Origin: Alterinioella nitratireducens
GTDB lineage: Bacteria; Pseudomonadota; Alphaproteobacteria; Rhodobacterales; Rhodobacteraceae
NCBI RefSeq assembly: GCF_013155465.1
Contig: NZ_JABJVX010000002.1
Span: forward strand, 361,001-425,000
Direction: 5' to 3'
Length of the DNA: 64,000 nucleotides
Every line of letters starts with the position of its first letter. Within the stretch, counting starts at the first letter, position 1. The position numbers and the translations under genes were made by a program. Shown piece after piece: positions 43,958 to 51,413 of the stretch. Under the pieces are notes generated by a model. That model was given only the letters and a program-made list of their open reading frames with translations. It was not told the DNA's origin and did no database searches.

Positions 43958-44772
43958 ATGACATGAGCACCAGCACCGTCACCGAGGACGGGCGCACGAT
44001 TGGCGGCGTCATGATGGAGATGCGCAATATTACCCTGCGGTTCGGGGGCGTTGTGGCGATCAAGGACATCTCCTTCGACATCCGCGAGGGCGAGATCCGG
44101 GCCATTATCGGGCCCAATGGCGCGGGGAAATCCTCGATGCTGAACGTGATCTCGGGCTTCTACCATCCGCAGGAGGGCGAGGTCTGGTATCACGGCGCCC
44201 GCCGCAAGGCGATGAAGCCCTACCAGGTCGCCCGGCAGGGCATCGCGCGGACCTTCCAGAACATCGCCCTTTTTGACGGGATGAGCGTGCTGGACAACAT
44301 CATGACCGGGCGGATCAACCACATGAGCTCCAGCTTTCTCGACCAGGCGATCTGGTGGGGAAAGGCGCAGCGCGAAGAGGTGGAGCATCGCCGCAAAGCC
44401 GAGGAAATCATTGACTTTCTCGAGATCCAGGCGATCCGCAAGACACCTGTTGGGCGGCTGCCTTATGGCTTGAAGAAGCGGGTCGAACTGGCCCGCGCGC
44501 TGGTGGCGGAACCCAAGCTGCTCCTGCTCGATGAACCGATGGCGGGGATGAACGTGGAGGAGAAGGAAGACATGTCGCGCTTCATCCTCGACGTGAACGA
44601 TGAGTTCGGCACCACCATCGCCCTGATCGAGCACGATATGGGCGTGGTCATGGACCTGTCCGACCGTGTCGTGGTGATGGATTACGGCAAGAAGATCGGC
44701 GATGGCAGCCCCGACGAGGTGCGCCAGAACCAGGAGGTTATCGACGCCTATCTGGGGGTGGCGCATGACTGA
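43954..44772 (+). CDS. Branched-chain-type ABC transporter ATP-binding protein (LivG-like)
   Basis: The 272-residue ATPase has Walker A GPNGAGKSSMLNVISGF, the LivG-type Q-loop RTFQNIALFDGMSV, a modified signature LPYGLKKRVELARALV in place of LSGGQ, and Walker B LLLLDEPMAGMN. It overlaps the ligase stop by 4 bp. Together with LivF at 49318 it would power the LivH/LivM channel. Its last 8 bases overlap the start of the inserted gene at 44765. Confidence 0.93.
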   Translation: MNDMSTSTVTEDGRTIGGVMMEMRNITLRFGGVVAIKDISFDIREGEIRAIIGPNGAGKSSMLNVISGFYHPQEGEVWYHGARRKAMKPYQVARQGIARTFQNIALFDGMSVLDNIMTGRINHMSSSFLDQAIWWGKAQREEVEHRRKAEEIIDFLEIQAIRKTPVGRLPYGLKKRVELARALVAEPKLLLLDEPMAGMNVEEKEDMSRFILDVNDEFGTTIALIEHDMGVVMDLSDRVVVMDYGKKIGDGSPDEVRQNQEVIDAYLGVAHD

Positions 44773-45412
44773 ATTTCCTCTGAAACGGGCGTACACCCCC
44801 CGTACACCCCCCGATGCACCCCCTGTACAGACGGCATGGCGTTTCGGAGTTGCGTCGATCTTTTCGGTGTTGGCCTCGTCTGTCGCAGCGCAGGACACCC
44901 CCGCTGAGTGGGCGGTGCATCGAATCTATGCCGACTACAACTTTTGCCGCGAAATCATCATGAACGCTAACCCGATAATTGGTCCGCACGCGATTGCGGG
45001 GCTGGCGGCGGATGCCGCCAACGGTGCGGTGCGTCTGGATGTAACCCTGCACTCCGCCACGCAGGGCGGCAGCGGGTTGGCGGAGTACAGGTTTCATAAC
45101 GGCGAGGGCCTTCTGATGCGCTGCAGTTTTTTTGCGCCGCTTGCCCCCGCGACCGCCAACGAGGTGCGCGCGCTGATGGAGGACGGATATGGCGACCCGA
45201 TCGCCGCGCCCAACTTCATGCCGCATGACGAGTCCGCAGGCAGTCGTAGGGTCTTCCCCTGTATCGATCCGGACCAACCAGGAGCGCCGCAGACGAATAT
45301 TCATGCCGAGATCTTTGAAGACGTCAATCAGGACGGTGTGCCAGGCTACCGGATCTTTTTCAGTGTTTTCTTTGACGATGTGCCGCTCGCCTGTTCGGAG
45401 CGACTTCAATGA
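44765..45412 (+). CDS. Unrecognised exported protein inserted in the liv operon
   Basis: The 215-residue product has an odd proline-rich N-terminus (RAYTPRTPPDAPPVQ, encoded by an 11-bp tandem repeat), a hydrophobic stretch VASIFSVLASSVAAQ that looks like a signal peptide, and a soluble body with three or four cysteines and an EF-hand-like loop DVNQDGVPGYRI. No family is recognised. Base composition appears lower in GC than its neighbours. Liv operons normally run straight from livG to livH, so this is a likely insertion. It starts inside the end of livG (ATGACTGA) and leaves 42 bp before livH. Confidence 0.6.
   Translation: MTEFPLKRAYTPRTPPDAPPVQTAWRFGVASIFSVLASSVAAQDTPAEWAVHRIYADYNFCREIIMNANPIIGPHAIAGLAADAANGAVRLDVTLHSATQGGSGLAEYRFHNGEGLLMRCSFFAPLAPATANEVRALMEDGYGDPIAAPNFMPHDESAGSRRVFPCIDPDQPGAPQTNIHAEIFEDVNQDGVPGYRIFFSVFFDDVPLACSERLQ
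44791..44830 (+). repeat. GTACACCCCCC tandem repeat within a coding start
   Basis: Units GTACACCCCCC at 44791 and 44802, a diverged unit GATGCACCCCCT at 44813, and a partial GTACAG at 44825 follow one another. They are translated as RAYTPRTPPDAPPVQ in the exported protein gene. Similar GTACACCCCC strings are scattered in Rhodobacteraceae genomes as I recall, so this may be a repeat element caught in a gene. Confidence 0.65.
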
Positions 45413-45454
45413 TCGTGACCCAACCCGTTAACACCCTAGCAATGAGGCCGCGAC

Positions 45455-46441
45455 ATGCCTGAACAACTCATCTTCGCGATGGAGGTCACGCTCAACGGCC
45501 TGATGACCGGCGTGATGTATTCGCTGGTGGCGCTCGGCTTCGTGCTGATCTTCAAGGCCTCCGGCATCTTCAATTATGCGCAAGGGGTGATGGCCCTTTT
45601 CGCCGCCATGACGCTGGTCGGCATCCAGGAGGGGCGGGTGCCGTTCAGTCACCTGATCAACGCCATCTTCGGCACCGAGATCTACGATTTCGGCTGGGAT
45701 GTGCCGGCGCTGCTGGCGATCCTTCTGACGGTGCTGGTGATGGTCGGCTTCGCCTTCTTCGTGCAGAAGGTGATCTTCAAGCACCTCGTGGGGCAGGAGC
45801 CGATCATCCTCTTCATGGCCACCATCGGCCTTGCCTATTTCCTGGAAGGGGTGGCCGACCTGATGTGGGGGTCCGAGATCCGGACGCTGGATGTGGGCCT
45901 GCCTCAGGGCATCAACCTGGCGATTGACGAGACCACCTTCAACTGGTTCGGCTACGGCTTCTTCATCGACAACCTCGATATCGTCGCCACCATCGTGGCC
46001 GCCGTGCTGGTCGCCGGGCTGGTGGCGTTCGCGCAATACACCAAGCAGGGCCGCGCCATGCGGGCGGTGGCCGATGACCACCAAGCGGCGCTGTCGGTGG
46101 GCATCTCGCTGAATTTCGTCTGGATCCTCGTGTGGTCGCTGGCGGGCTTTGTCGCGCTGGTTGCGGGCATCATGTGGGGCGCGAAATCGGGGGTTCAGTT
46201 CTCGCTGAGCCTGATCGCGCTGAAGGCGCTGCCGGTGCTGATGCTGGGCGGCTTCACCTCGATCCCCGGCGCGATTGTCGGCGGGCTGATCATCGGCGTG
46301 GGCGAGGCATTGTTCGAGTTCTCGGTCGGGCCGCTGATCGGGGGGGCGACGGAAAACTGGTTCGCCTATGTGCTGGCGCTGCTGTTCCTCGTGTTCCGGC
46401 CGCAGGGCCTCTTTGGGGAGAAGATCATTGAGAGGGTGTGA
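45455..46441 (+). CDS. Branched-chain-type ABC transporter permease (LivH-like)
   Basis: The 328-residue inner-membrane protein has 8-9 helices, the LivH opening LNGLMTGVMYSLVALGFVLIF with KASGIFNYAQG, and the ATPase-contact block GRAMRAVADDHQAALSVGIS. It forms the translocation channel with LivM. It follows the inserted gene and precedes a small membrane protein gene. Confidence 0.93.
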   Translation: MPEQLIFAMEVTLNGLMTGVMYSLVALGFVLIFKASGIFNYAQGVMALFAAMTLVGIQEGRVPFSHLINAIFGTEIYDFGWDVPALLAILLTVLVMVGFAFFVQKVIFKHLVGQEPIILFMATIGLAYFLEGVADLMWGSEIRTLDVGLPQGINLAIDETTFNWFGYGFFIDNLDIVATIVAAVLVAGLVAFAQYTKQGRAMRAVADDHQAALSVGISLNFVWILVWSLAGFVALVAGIMWGAKSGVQFSLSLIALKALPVLMLGGFTSIPGAIVGGLIIGVGEALFEFSVGPLIGGATENWFAYVLALLFLVFRPQGLFGEKIIERV

Positions 46442-46454
46442 CGAGCGCCGGGAA

Positions 46455-46549
46455 AGGGCTCCGGTGGAGCGTTTTCAGCGAGGGACGGGCGGAGCCCCTG
46501 CCGGTGCGGCATGGTGGGTGAACCCGCGCGGGCGCGGACCCATCCACCC
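46455..46549 (+). other. Two hairpins between livH and the small membrane protein gene
   Basis: GGGCTCC near 46455 can pair with GGAGCCC near 46496. TGGTGGGT at 46512-46519 pairs with ACCCATCCA near 46538-46546, with one bulged base. No T tract follows. In the middle of an operon such structures may set mRNA stability or partial termination. Confidence 0.4.
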
Positions 46550-46564
46550 AAGGGGGGATGCGAC

Positions 46565-46810
46565 ATGGCCAAGCTGATTGCGATCCTGAATGTCATCGCC
46601 TGGTCGGGGTTCTGGGCCTTCGGCTATCTCGCGCTGAGCGCGGATGCCGGTCACACCGGGCATGTGACCGTGGCCGTCATCCTTGCCGCCATCGGCGCGG
46701 GGCTGGGCCTCTTCGCCTATCTCTGGCTGGTGCGCCATTCCGAGCGCACCGGCTACGCCACGCCCGCCAACCGGGCCGATCATACAATCGAAGATGAGGA
46801 AACCGTCTGA
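46565..46810 (+). CDS. Small two-helix membrane protein within the liv operon
   Basis: The 81-residue protein has two hydrophobic helices (residues 3-25 and 33-55) and a polar acidic tail ending ADHTIEDEETV. GGGGGG precedes the ATG at 46565, and its stop overlaps the livM start by 1 bp. The same position in related operons holds similar small proteins as far as I recall. It may assist the permease. No function is known. Confidence 0.72.
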   Translation: MAKLIAILNVIAWSGFWAFGYLALSADAGHTGHVTVAVILAAIGAGLGLFAYLWLVRHSERTGYATPANRADHTIEDEETV

Positions 46811-47886
46811 TGTTCTATCGTGAAGCAGGTGACTTCAAGACCACCTATGCCGCCGACAACCAGACCTTTCCCATCGCCTTCGACCGGTGGCGCTACTGGG
46901 CGGTCCTATTCGTGGCGGTCTTCGTCATTCCCCTTGTCATCAACGATTACTGGGCCAACGCGCTGCTGATCCCGTTCCTGATCTATGCCATTGCCGCCAT
47001 CGGGCTGAATATCCTGACCGGCTATTGCGGGCAGGTCAGCCTTGGCACCGGCGGGTTCATGGCGGTGGGGGCCTATGCGACCTACAAGCTGATGACGGCC
47101 TTTGTCTGGATGGACATGGTGACGATCACGCTTCTGTCGGGGCTGATCACGGCGGGGGTGGGCGTTCTCTTTGGCCTGCCGAGCCTGCGGATCAAGGGGT
47201 TCTACCTGGCGGTGGCGACATTGGCGGCGCAGTTCTTCCTGGTCTGGATCTTCAACCGGGTGCCGTGGTTCTACAACTATTCCGCCTCGGGCCAGATCAA
47301 CGCGCCCGAGCGGATGATGTTCGGGGTGCCGGTGACCGGGCCGAATGCCGAGGTCTGGGTGAAATACCTCTTTGCGCTGGGCTTTGTCATCGTGCTGTCC
47401 TGGGTCGCGCGCAACCTGACGCGCGGATCGGTCGGGCGGCAATGGATGGCGATCCGCGACATGGATATCGCCGCCGAGATCATCGGGGTGAACCCGCTGA
47501 AGGCCAAGCTGACGGCCTTTGCGATCTCCTCGTTTTTCGTGGGCGTGTCCGGGGCGCTGCTGTTCTCGATCTTCCTGGGCGCGGTCGAGGTCGGCGAAGC
47601 CTTCGGCATCTCCAAGTCGTTCCTCGTGCTGTTCATGGTGATCATCGGGGGGTTGGGGTCGATCTTCGGCAGCTTCGCGGGGGCGGCCTTCATGGTGCTG
47701 TTGCCGGTGGTGCTGAAGATCGTCGGCGTCGACATGTTCGGCTGGCCCACCGATATCGTGCAGCATCTGCAATTCGTCATCGTCGGCGGGCTGATCGTCT
47801 TCTTCCTGATCGTCGAGCCGCATGGCCTGGCGCAGCTGTGGCGCCTGGCGAAGGAAAAACTGAGACTCTGGCCGTTCCCGCATTGA
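46810..47886 (+). CDS. Branched-chain-type ABC transporter permease (LivM-like)
   Basis: The 358-residue inner-membrane protein has about 9-10 helices and LivM blocks: LNILTGYCGQVSLGTGGFMA, the loop GRQWMAIRDMDIAAEIIGVN that contacts the ATPase, and the late segment MVIIGGLGSIFGSFAGA. It completes the channel with LivH. Confidence 0.94.
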   Translation: MFYREAGDFKTTYAADNQTFPIAFDRWRYWAVLFVAVFVIPLVINDYWANALLIPFLIYAIAAIGLNILTGYCGQVSLGTGGFMAVGAYATYKLMTAFVWMDMVTITLLSGLITAGVGVLFGLPSLRIKGFYLAVATLAAQFFLVWIFNRVPWFYNYSASGQINAPERMMFGVPVTGPNAEVWVKYLFALGFVIVLSWVARNLTRGSVGRQWMAIRDMDIAAEIIGVNPLKAKLTAFAISSFFVGVSGALLFSIFLGAVEVGEAFGISKSFLVLFMVIIGGLGSIFGSFAGAAFMVLLPVVLKIVGVDMFGWPTDIVQHLQFVIVGGLIVFFLIVEPHGLAQLWRLAKEKLRLWPFPH

Positions 47887-47939
47887 CGGGTGGGGCCACA
47901 ACAACAACGACATCCAAAGGATCCAAGGGAGGACCAAAG

Positions 47940-49223
47940 ATGAAGAAACTTCTGACACTGACCGTGGCGGGCCTGATGGCCGCGGGACCGGCGATGGCCG
48001 AGCTCGTGTTCCCGTCGCTGAGCTACCGGACCGGGCCCTATGCGGCGGGGGGCATCCCCTTTGCCGATGGCTATGCCGACTACTTCACGCTGCTGAACGA
48101 GCGTGACGGCGGCATCGGCGGCGTGATGACGCGCGTGCCCGAATGCGAGACCGCCTATAACACCGAGCGCGGCGTGGAATGCTACGAGGCCACCCGCGGT
48201 GAAGGCGCGCTGGTCTATCAGCCGCTGTCGACCGGCATCACCTACCAGCTGATCCCGCGCGTGACCGCCGATGGCATCCCGCTGCACACGATGGGCTATG
48301 GCCGCACCTCGGCCGCCAATGGCGAAGTGTTCGAATGGGTCTTCAACTACCCGGCGAATTACTGGGATGGCGCATCGGTGATCATCAACTACCTGCTGGA
48401 GCAGAATGAGGGCTCGCTGGAGGGCCAGAAGATCGCGCTGCTCTACCACAACTCGGCCTATGGCCGCGAGCCGATCCGCACGCTGGAGATCCTGGCCGAG
48501 GAGCATGGCTTCGAGCTGGTGCAACTGGCCGTCGATCACCCCGGCCAGGAACAGGGCAACCAATGGCTGACCATCCGCCGCGAGCGTCCCGATTATGTCG
48601 TGATGTGGGGCTGGGGCGTGATGAACCAGGTCGCGGTGCAGGAAGCCGCCAACATCCGGTATCCGATGGATCAGTTCATCGGCAACTGGTGGGCCGGTGC
48701 CGAACATGACGTGATGCCCGCCGGTGCCGATGCCGATGGCTACCTGTCGCTGAACATGAACGTGCTGGGCGATCTGCCGGTCTTCGACGAGATCCAGCAG
48801 TATGTGCATGATGCCGGCCTTGCCGCCGGTGACGGCTCGAACCTCGGCTCAGTGCTCTATACCCGTGGCATGTATGCCGCGATGCTGGCCGCCGAGGCCG
48901 CTCGCACTGCGCAGGAAATCCACGGTGTCGACCAGATCGACGCATCCATGATGCGCGACGGCATGGAAGCGCTGGAAATCACCGAAGAGCGGATGGAAGA
49001 ACTGGGCATGCCCGGCGTCGGCCCCGCCTTTGAGGTGACCTGCGCCAACCATGGCGGCCCCGGCATGGGCCGTATCCAGCAGTGGAACGCCGCCGATCAG
49101 GAATGGGTCACGCTGACCGATTTCATCGCGCCCGACGATTCCGTCACGCAGCCGCTGATCGAGGAAGACTCGATGGCCTTCGCGGAAGAAAGCGGAATCG
49201 AGCCGCGCGACTGCGCGATGTAA
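47940..49223 (+). CDS. Branched-chain-type ABC transporter, periplasmic binding protein
   Basis: The 427-residue exported protein has a signal peptide (KKLLTLTVAGLMAAGPAMA) and the two-lobed Peripla_BP_6 fold, with a pair of cysteines around RVPECETAYNTERGVECYEA that may form a disulfide. GGGAGGA precedes the ATG at 47940. It belongs to the subgroup found with acyl-CoA ligases instead of amino-acid pathways, so the ligand is more likely an organic or aromatic acid than leucine, which is inference. A strong hairpin follows. Confidence 0.92.
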   Translation: MKKLLTLTVAGLMAAGPAMAELVFPSLSYRTGPYAAGGIPFADGYADYFTLLNERDGGIGGVMTRVPECETAYNTERGVECYEATRGEGALVYQPLSTGITYQLIPRVTADGIPLHTMGYGRTSAANGEVFEWVFNYPANYWDGASVIINYLLEQNEGSLEGQKIALLYHNSAYGREPIRTLEILAEEHGFELVQLAVDHPGQEQGNQWLTIRRERPDYVVMWGWGVMNQVAVQEAANIRYPMDQFIGNWWAGAEHDVMPAGADADGYLSLNMNVLGDLPVFDEIQQYVHDAGLAAGDGSNLGSVLYTRGMYAAMLAAEAARTAQEIHGVDQIDASMMRDGMEALEITEERMEELGMPGVGPAFEVTCANHGGPGMGRIQQWNAADQEWVTLTDFIAPDDSVTQPLIEEDSMAFAEESGIEPRDCAM

Positions 49224-49240
49224 GCCGACGCCAGACCATC

Positions 49241-49270
49241 CCCGGCGGCGGCACAGCGCCCGCCGCCGGG
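49241..49270 (+). terminator. Intercistronic hairpin after the Liv binding-protein gene
   Basis: CCCGGCGGCGG (49241-49251) pairs perfectly with CCGCCGCCGGG (49260-49270) around an 8-base loop, 18 bp after the stop codon. Only a short TTT follows, so partial termination or mRNA protection is likely. The arrangement parallels the hairpin after the other binding-protein gene at 26754. Confidence 0.7.
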
Positions 49271-49317
49271 ACATCTTTCACGACTGATTTAGGCCGAGAG
49301 AGGCCGGAGATTTCGCC

Positions 49318-50145
49318 ATGCTGGACGCCGCACCGACCGATCAGGACACCCTGCTTGAGGTCAACAATATCGAGGTGATCTACAATCACGTCATCCTGGT
49401 GCTGAAGGGCGTCAGCCTGAAGGTGCCCAAGGGCGGCATCACCGCGCTGCTTGGCGGCAACGGGGCGGGCAAGACGACGACGCTGAAGGCCGTGTCCAAC
49501 CTGCTGCATAGTGAGCGCGGCGAGGTTACCAAGGGCTCGATCGTCTATCGCGGCGAGCGGGTGCAGGACCTCAGCCCCTCGGACCTCGTCGAACGCGGCG
49601 TGATCCAGGTGATGGAGGGCCGCCACTGTTTCGAACACCTGACCATCGAGGAAAACCTGCTGACCGGCAGCTACACCCGCAAGGACGGGCGCGCTGCCAT
49701 CGCCGCCGATCTCGATCTGGTCTATGACTATTTCCCCCGGCTCAAGGAACGCCGCCGCAGCCAGGCGGGCTATACCTCGGGCGGGGAACAGCAGATGTGC
49801 GCCATCGGCCGCGCGCTGATGAGCCGCCCGGAGACCATTTTGCTGGATGAGCCCTCGATGGGCCTGGCCCCGCAACTGGTCGAGGAGATCTTCGGCATCG
49901 TGAAGGGCCTGAATGAGAACGAGGGCGTGACCTTCCTGCTGGCCGAGCAGAACACCAACGTGGCGCTGCGCTTCGCGCATTACGGCTACATCCTGGAATC
50001 GGGCCGCGTCGTGATGGACGGCCCCGCCGCCAGCCTGCGCGAGAACCCGGATGTGAAGGAATTCTACCTCGGCATGTCCGAGGAGGGCCGCAAATCGTTC
50101 CGCGATGTGCGGTCGTATCGTCGCCGCAAGAGGTGGTTGAGCTGA
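49318..50145 (+). CDS. Branched-chain-type ABC transporter ATP-binding protein (LivF-like)
   Basis: The 275-residue ATPase has Walker A GGNGAGKTTTLKAVSNLL, a LivF-type Q-loop VIQVMEGRHCFEHLTIEE, signature SGGEQQMCAIGRALMSRP and Walker B ILLDEPSMGLAP. Its C-terminus is longer than plain LivF by about 25 residues (KSFRDVRSYRRRKRWLS), as in the ligase-linked subgroup. Its stop overlaps the following ligase-like start (TGATG). Confidence 0.94.
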   Translation: MLDAAPTDQDTLLEVNNIEVIYNHVILVLKGVSLKVPKGGITALLGGNGAGKTTTLKAVSNLLHSERGEVTKGSIVYRGERVQDLSPSDLVERGVIQVMEGRHCFEHLTIEENLLTGSYTRKDGRAAIAADLDLVYDYFPRLKERRRSQAGYTSGGEQQMCAIGRALMSRPETILLDEPSMGLAPQLVEEIFGIVKGLNENEGVTFLLAEQNTNVALRFAHYGYILESGRVVMDGPAASLRENPDVKEFYLGMSEEGRKSFRDVRSYRRRKRWLS

Positions 50146-51377
50146 TGAAGGACGCTGTTGTGACATCGCATTTCGACAAGCTGGAAACCCGCAGCGCCGA
50201 TCAGCGGGCCGCCGATATCGCCAGGGCCCTGCCCGAGCAGATCGCGCGGGCGCAGGCGTTGGCGGGGTATGCAACCTCTCTGGCCGGGATCGACGCGGCC
50301 TCGGTGACCGACCGCACCGCGCTTGCCGCGCTGCCGGTGCTGCGCAAATCCGAGATCGGCAAGGCGCAGGCGGGGGAGGCACCGCTTGGCGGGTTCGCGG
50401 GCCCGGTCAGCGGATTCGCGCATATCTTCCAAAGCCCCGGGCCGATCTATGAGCCCGGCAACATCGGTGATGACTGGTGGCGCATGGGCCGGTTCCTGCA
50501 TGCCGCCGGTGTGGGCAAGGGCGATATCGTGCAGAACTGTTTCGGCTATCACCTGACGCCCGCCGGCATGATCTTCGAATCGGGGGCGCGCGCCGTGGGG
50601 GCGACCGTGCTGCCCGCGGGCACCGGCCAGACCGAGCTGCAAGCCCGCGCCGCGCATGACATCGGCGTCACCGCCTATGCGGGCACGCCGGATTTCCTGA
50701 AGGTGATCCTGGACAAGGCCGACCAGATGGGGCTTTCGCTGTCGATCACCAAGGCGGTGGTGGGCGGCGGGGCGCTGTTCCCCAGCCTGCGGCAGGAATA
50801 TGCCGACCGGGGCATCGCCTGCCTGCAAAGCTATGCCACCGCCGATCTGGGCAATATCGCCTATGAAAGCGCCGCGATCGAGGGGATGATCGTCGATGAG
50901 GGCGTGATCGTCGAGATCGTGCGCCCCGGCACCGGGGATCCGGTCGCCGAGGGCGAAGTGGGCGAGGTCGTGGTCACAACGCTGAACCCCGATTACCCGC
51001 TGATCCGCTTTGCCACAGGCGATCTGAGCGCTGTCATGGCAGGCGAAAGCCCCTGTGGCCGCACCAATATGCGTATCAAGGGCTGGATGGGCCGCGCCGA
51101 CCAGACCACCAAGATCAAGGGCATGTTCGTGCGCCCCGAACAGGTCGCCGACCTGGTCGCGCGCCATCCAGACCTGACCCGCGCCCGCGTCGTCGCGGAA
51201 CGAGAAGGCGAGATGGACGTTATGCAGGTGCAACTGGAGACCGAGGCCACTGACGCAAGCGTTTATGAACAATCGGTTCTGGATACGCTAAAGTTGAGGG
51301 GGCGAATCGAGATCGTTCCGGTCGGATCCCTGCCGAATGACGGCAAAGTCATCGAGGATCGCCGCAGCTACGACTGA
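50145..51377 (+). CDS. PaaK-like (phenylacetate-CoA ligase family) protein with altered ATP loop
   Basis: The 410-residue protein aligns with the phenylacetate-CoA ligase family over its adenylation domain (IRFATGDLSAVMAGESPCGR, RIKGWMGRADQTTKIKGMFV) and C-terminal domain. Where PaaK has the phosphate-binding loop SSGTTGKPT, this protein reads HIFQSPGPIYEPGN, so the usual ATP loop is absent. It may be an acyl-CoA-related enzyme of changed chemistry or a regulator. The ATG at 50145 is read through a TGATG overlap with livF. A GTG at 50133 is possible but sits on the ribosome site. Confidence 0.82.
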   Translation: MKDAVVTSHFDKLETRSADQRAADIARALPEQIARAQALAGYATSLAGIDAASVTDRTALAALPVLRKSEIGKAQAGEAPLGGFAGPVSGFAHIFQSPGPIYEPGNIGDDWWRMGRFLHAAGVGKGDIVQNCFGYHLTPAGMIFESGARAVGATVLPAGTGQTELQARAAHDIGVTAYAGTPDFLKVILDKADQMGLSLSITKAVVGGGALFPSLRQEYADRGIACLQSYATADLGNIAYESAAIEGMIVDEGVIVEIVRPGTGDPVAEGEVGEVVVTTLNPDYPLIRFATGDLSAVMAGESPCGRTNMRIKGWMGRADQTTKIKGMFVRPEQVADLVARHPDLTRARVVAEREGEMDVMQVQLETEATDASVYEQSVLDTLKLRGRIEIVPVGSLPNDGKVIEDRRSYD

Positions 51378-51413
51378 TCTCGTGTGCCCCCCGATTTAAG
51401 AGGAGGTTTTCAC

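Noticed and set aside
46887..47939. A plus-strand frame joining upstream sequence to the Liv binding protein
   Set aside because: The first part is an out-of-frame reading of livM. The signal peptide and ribosome site place the real start at 47940.
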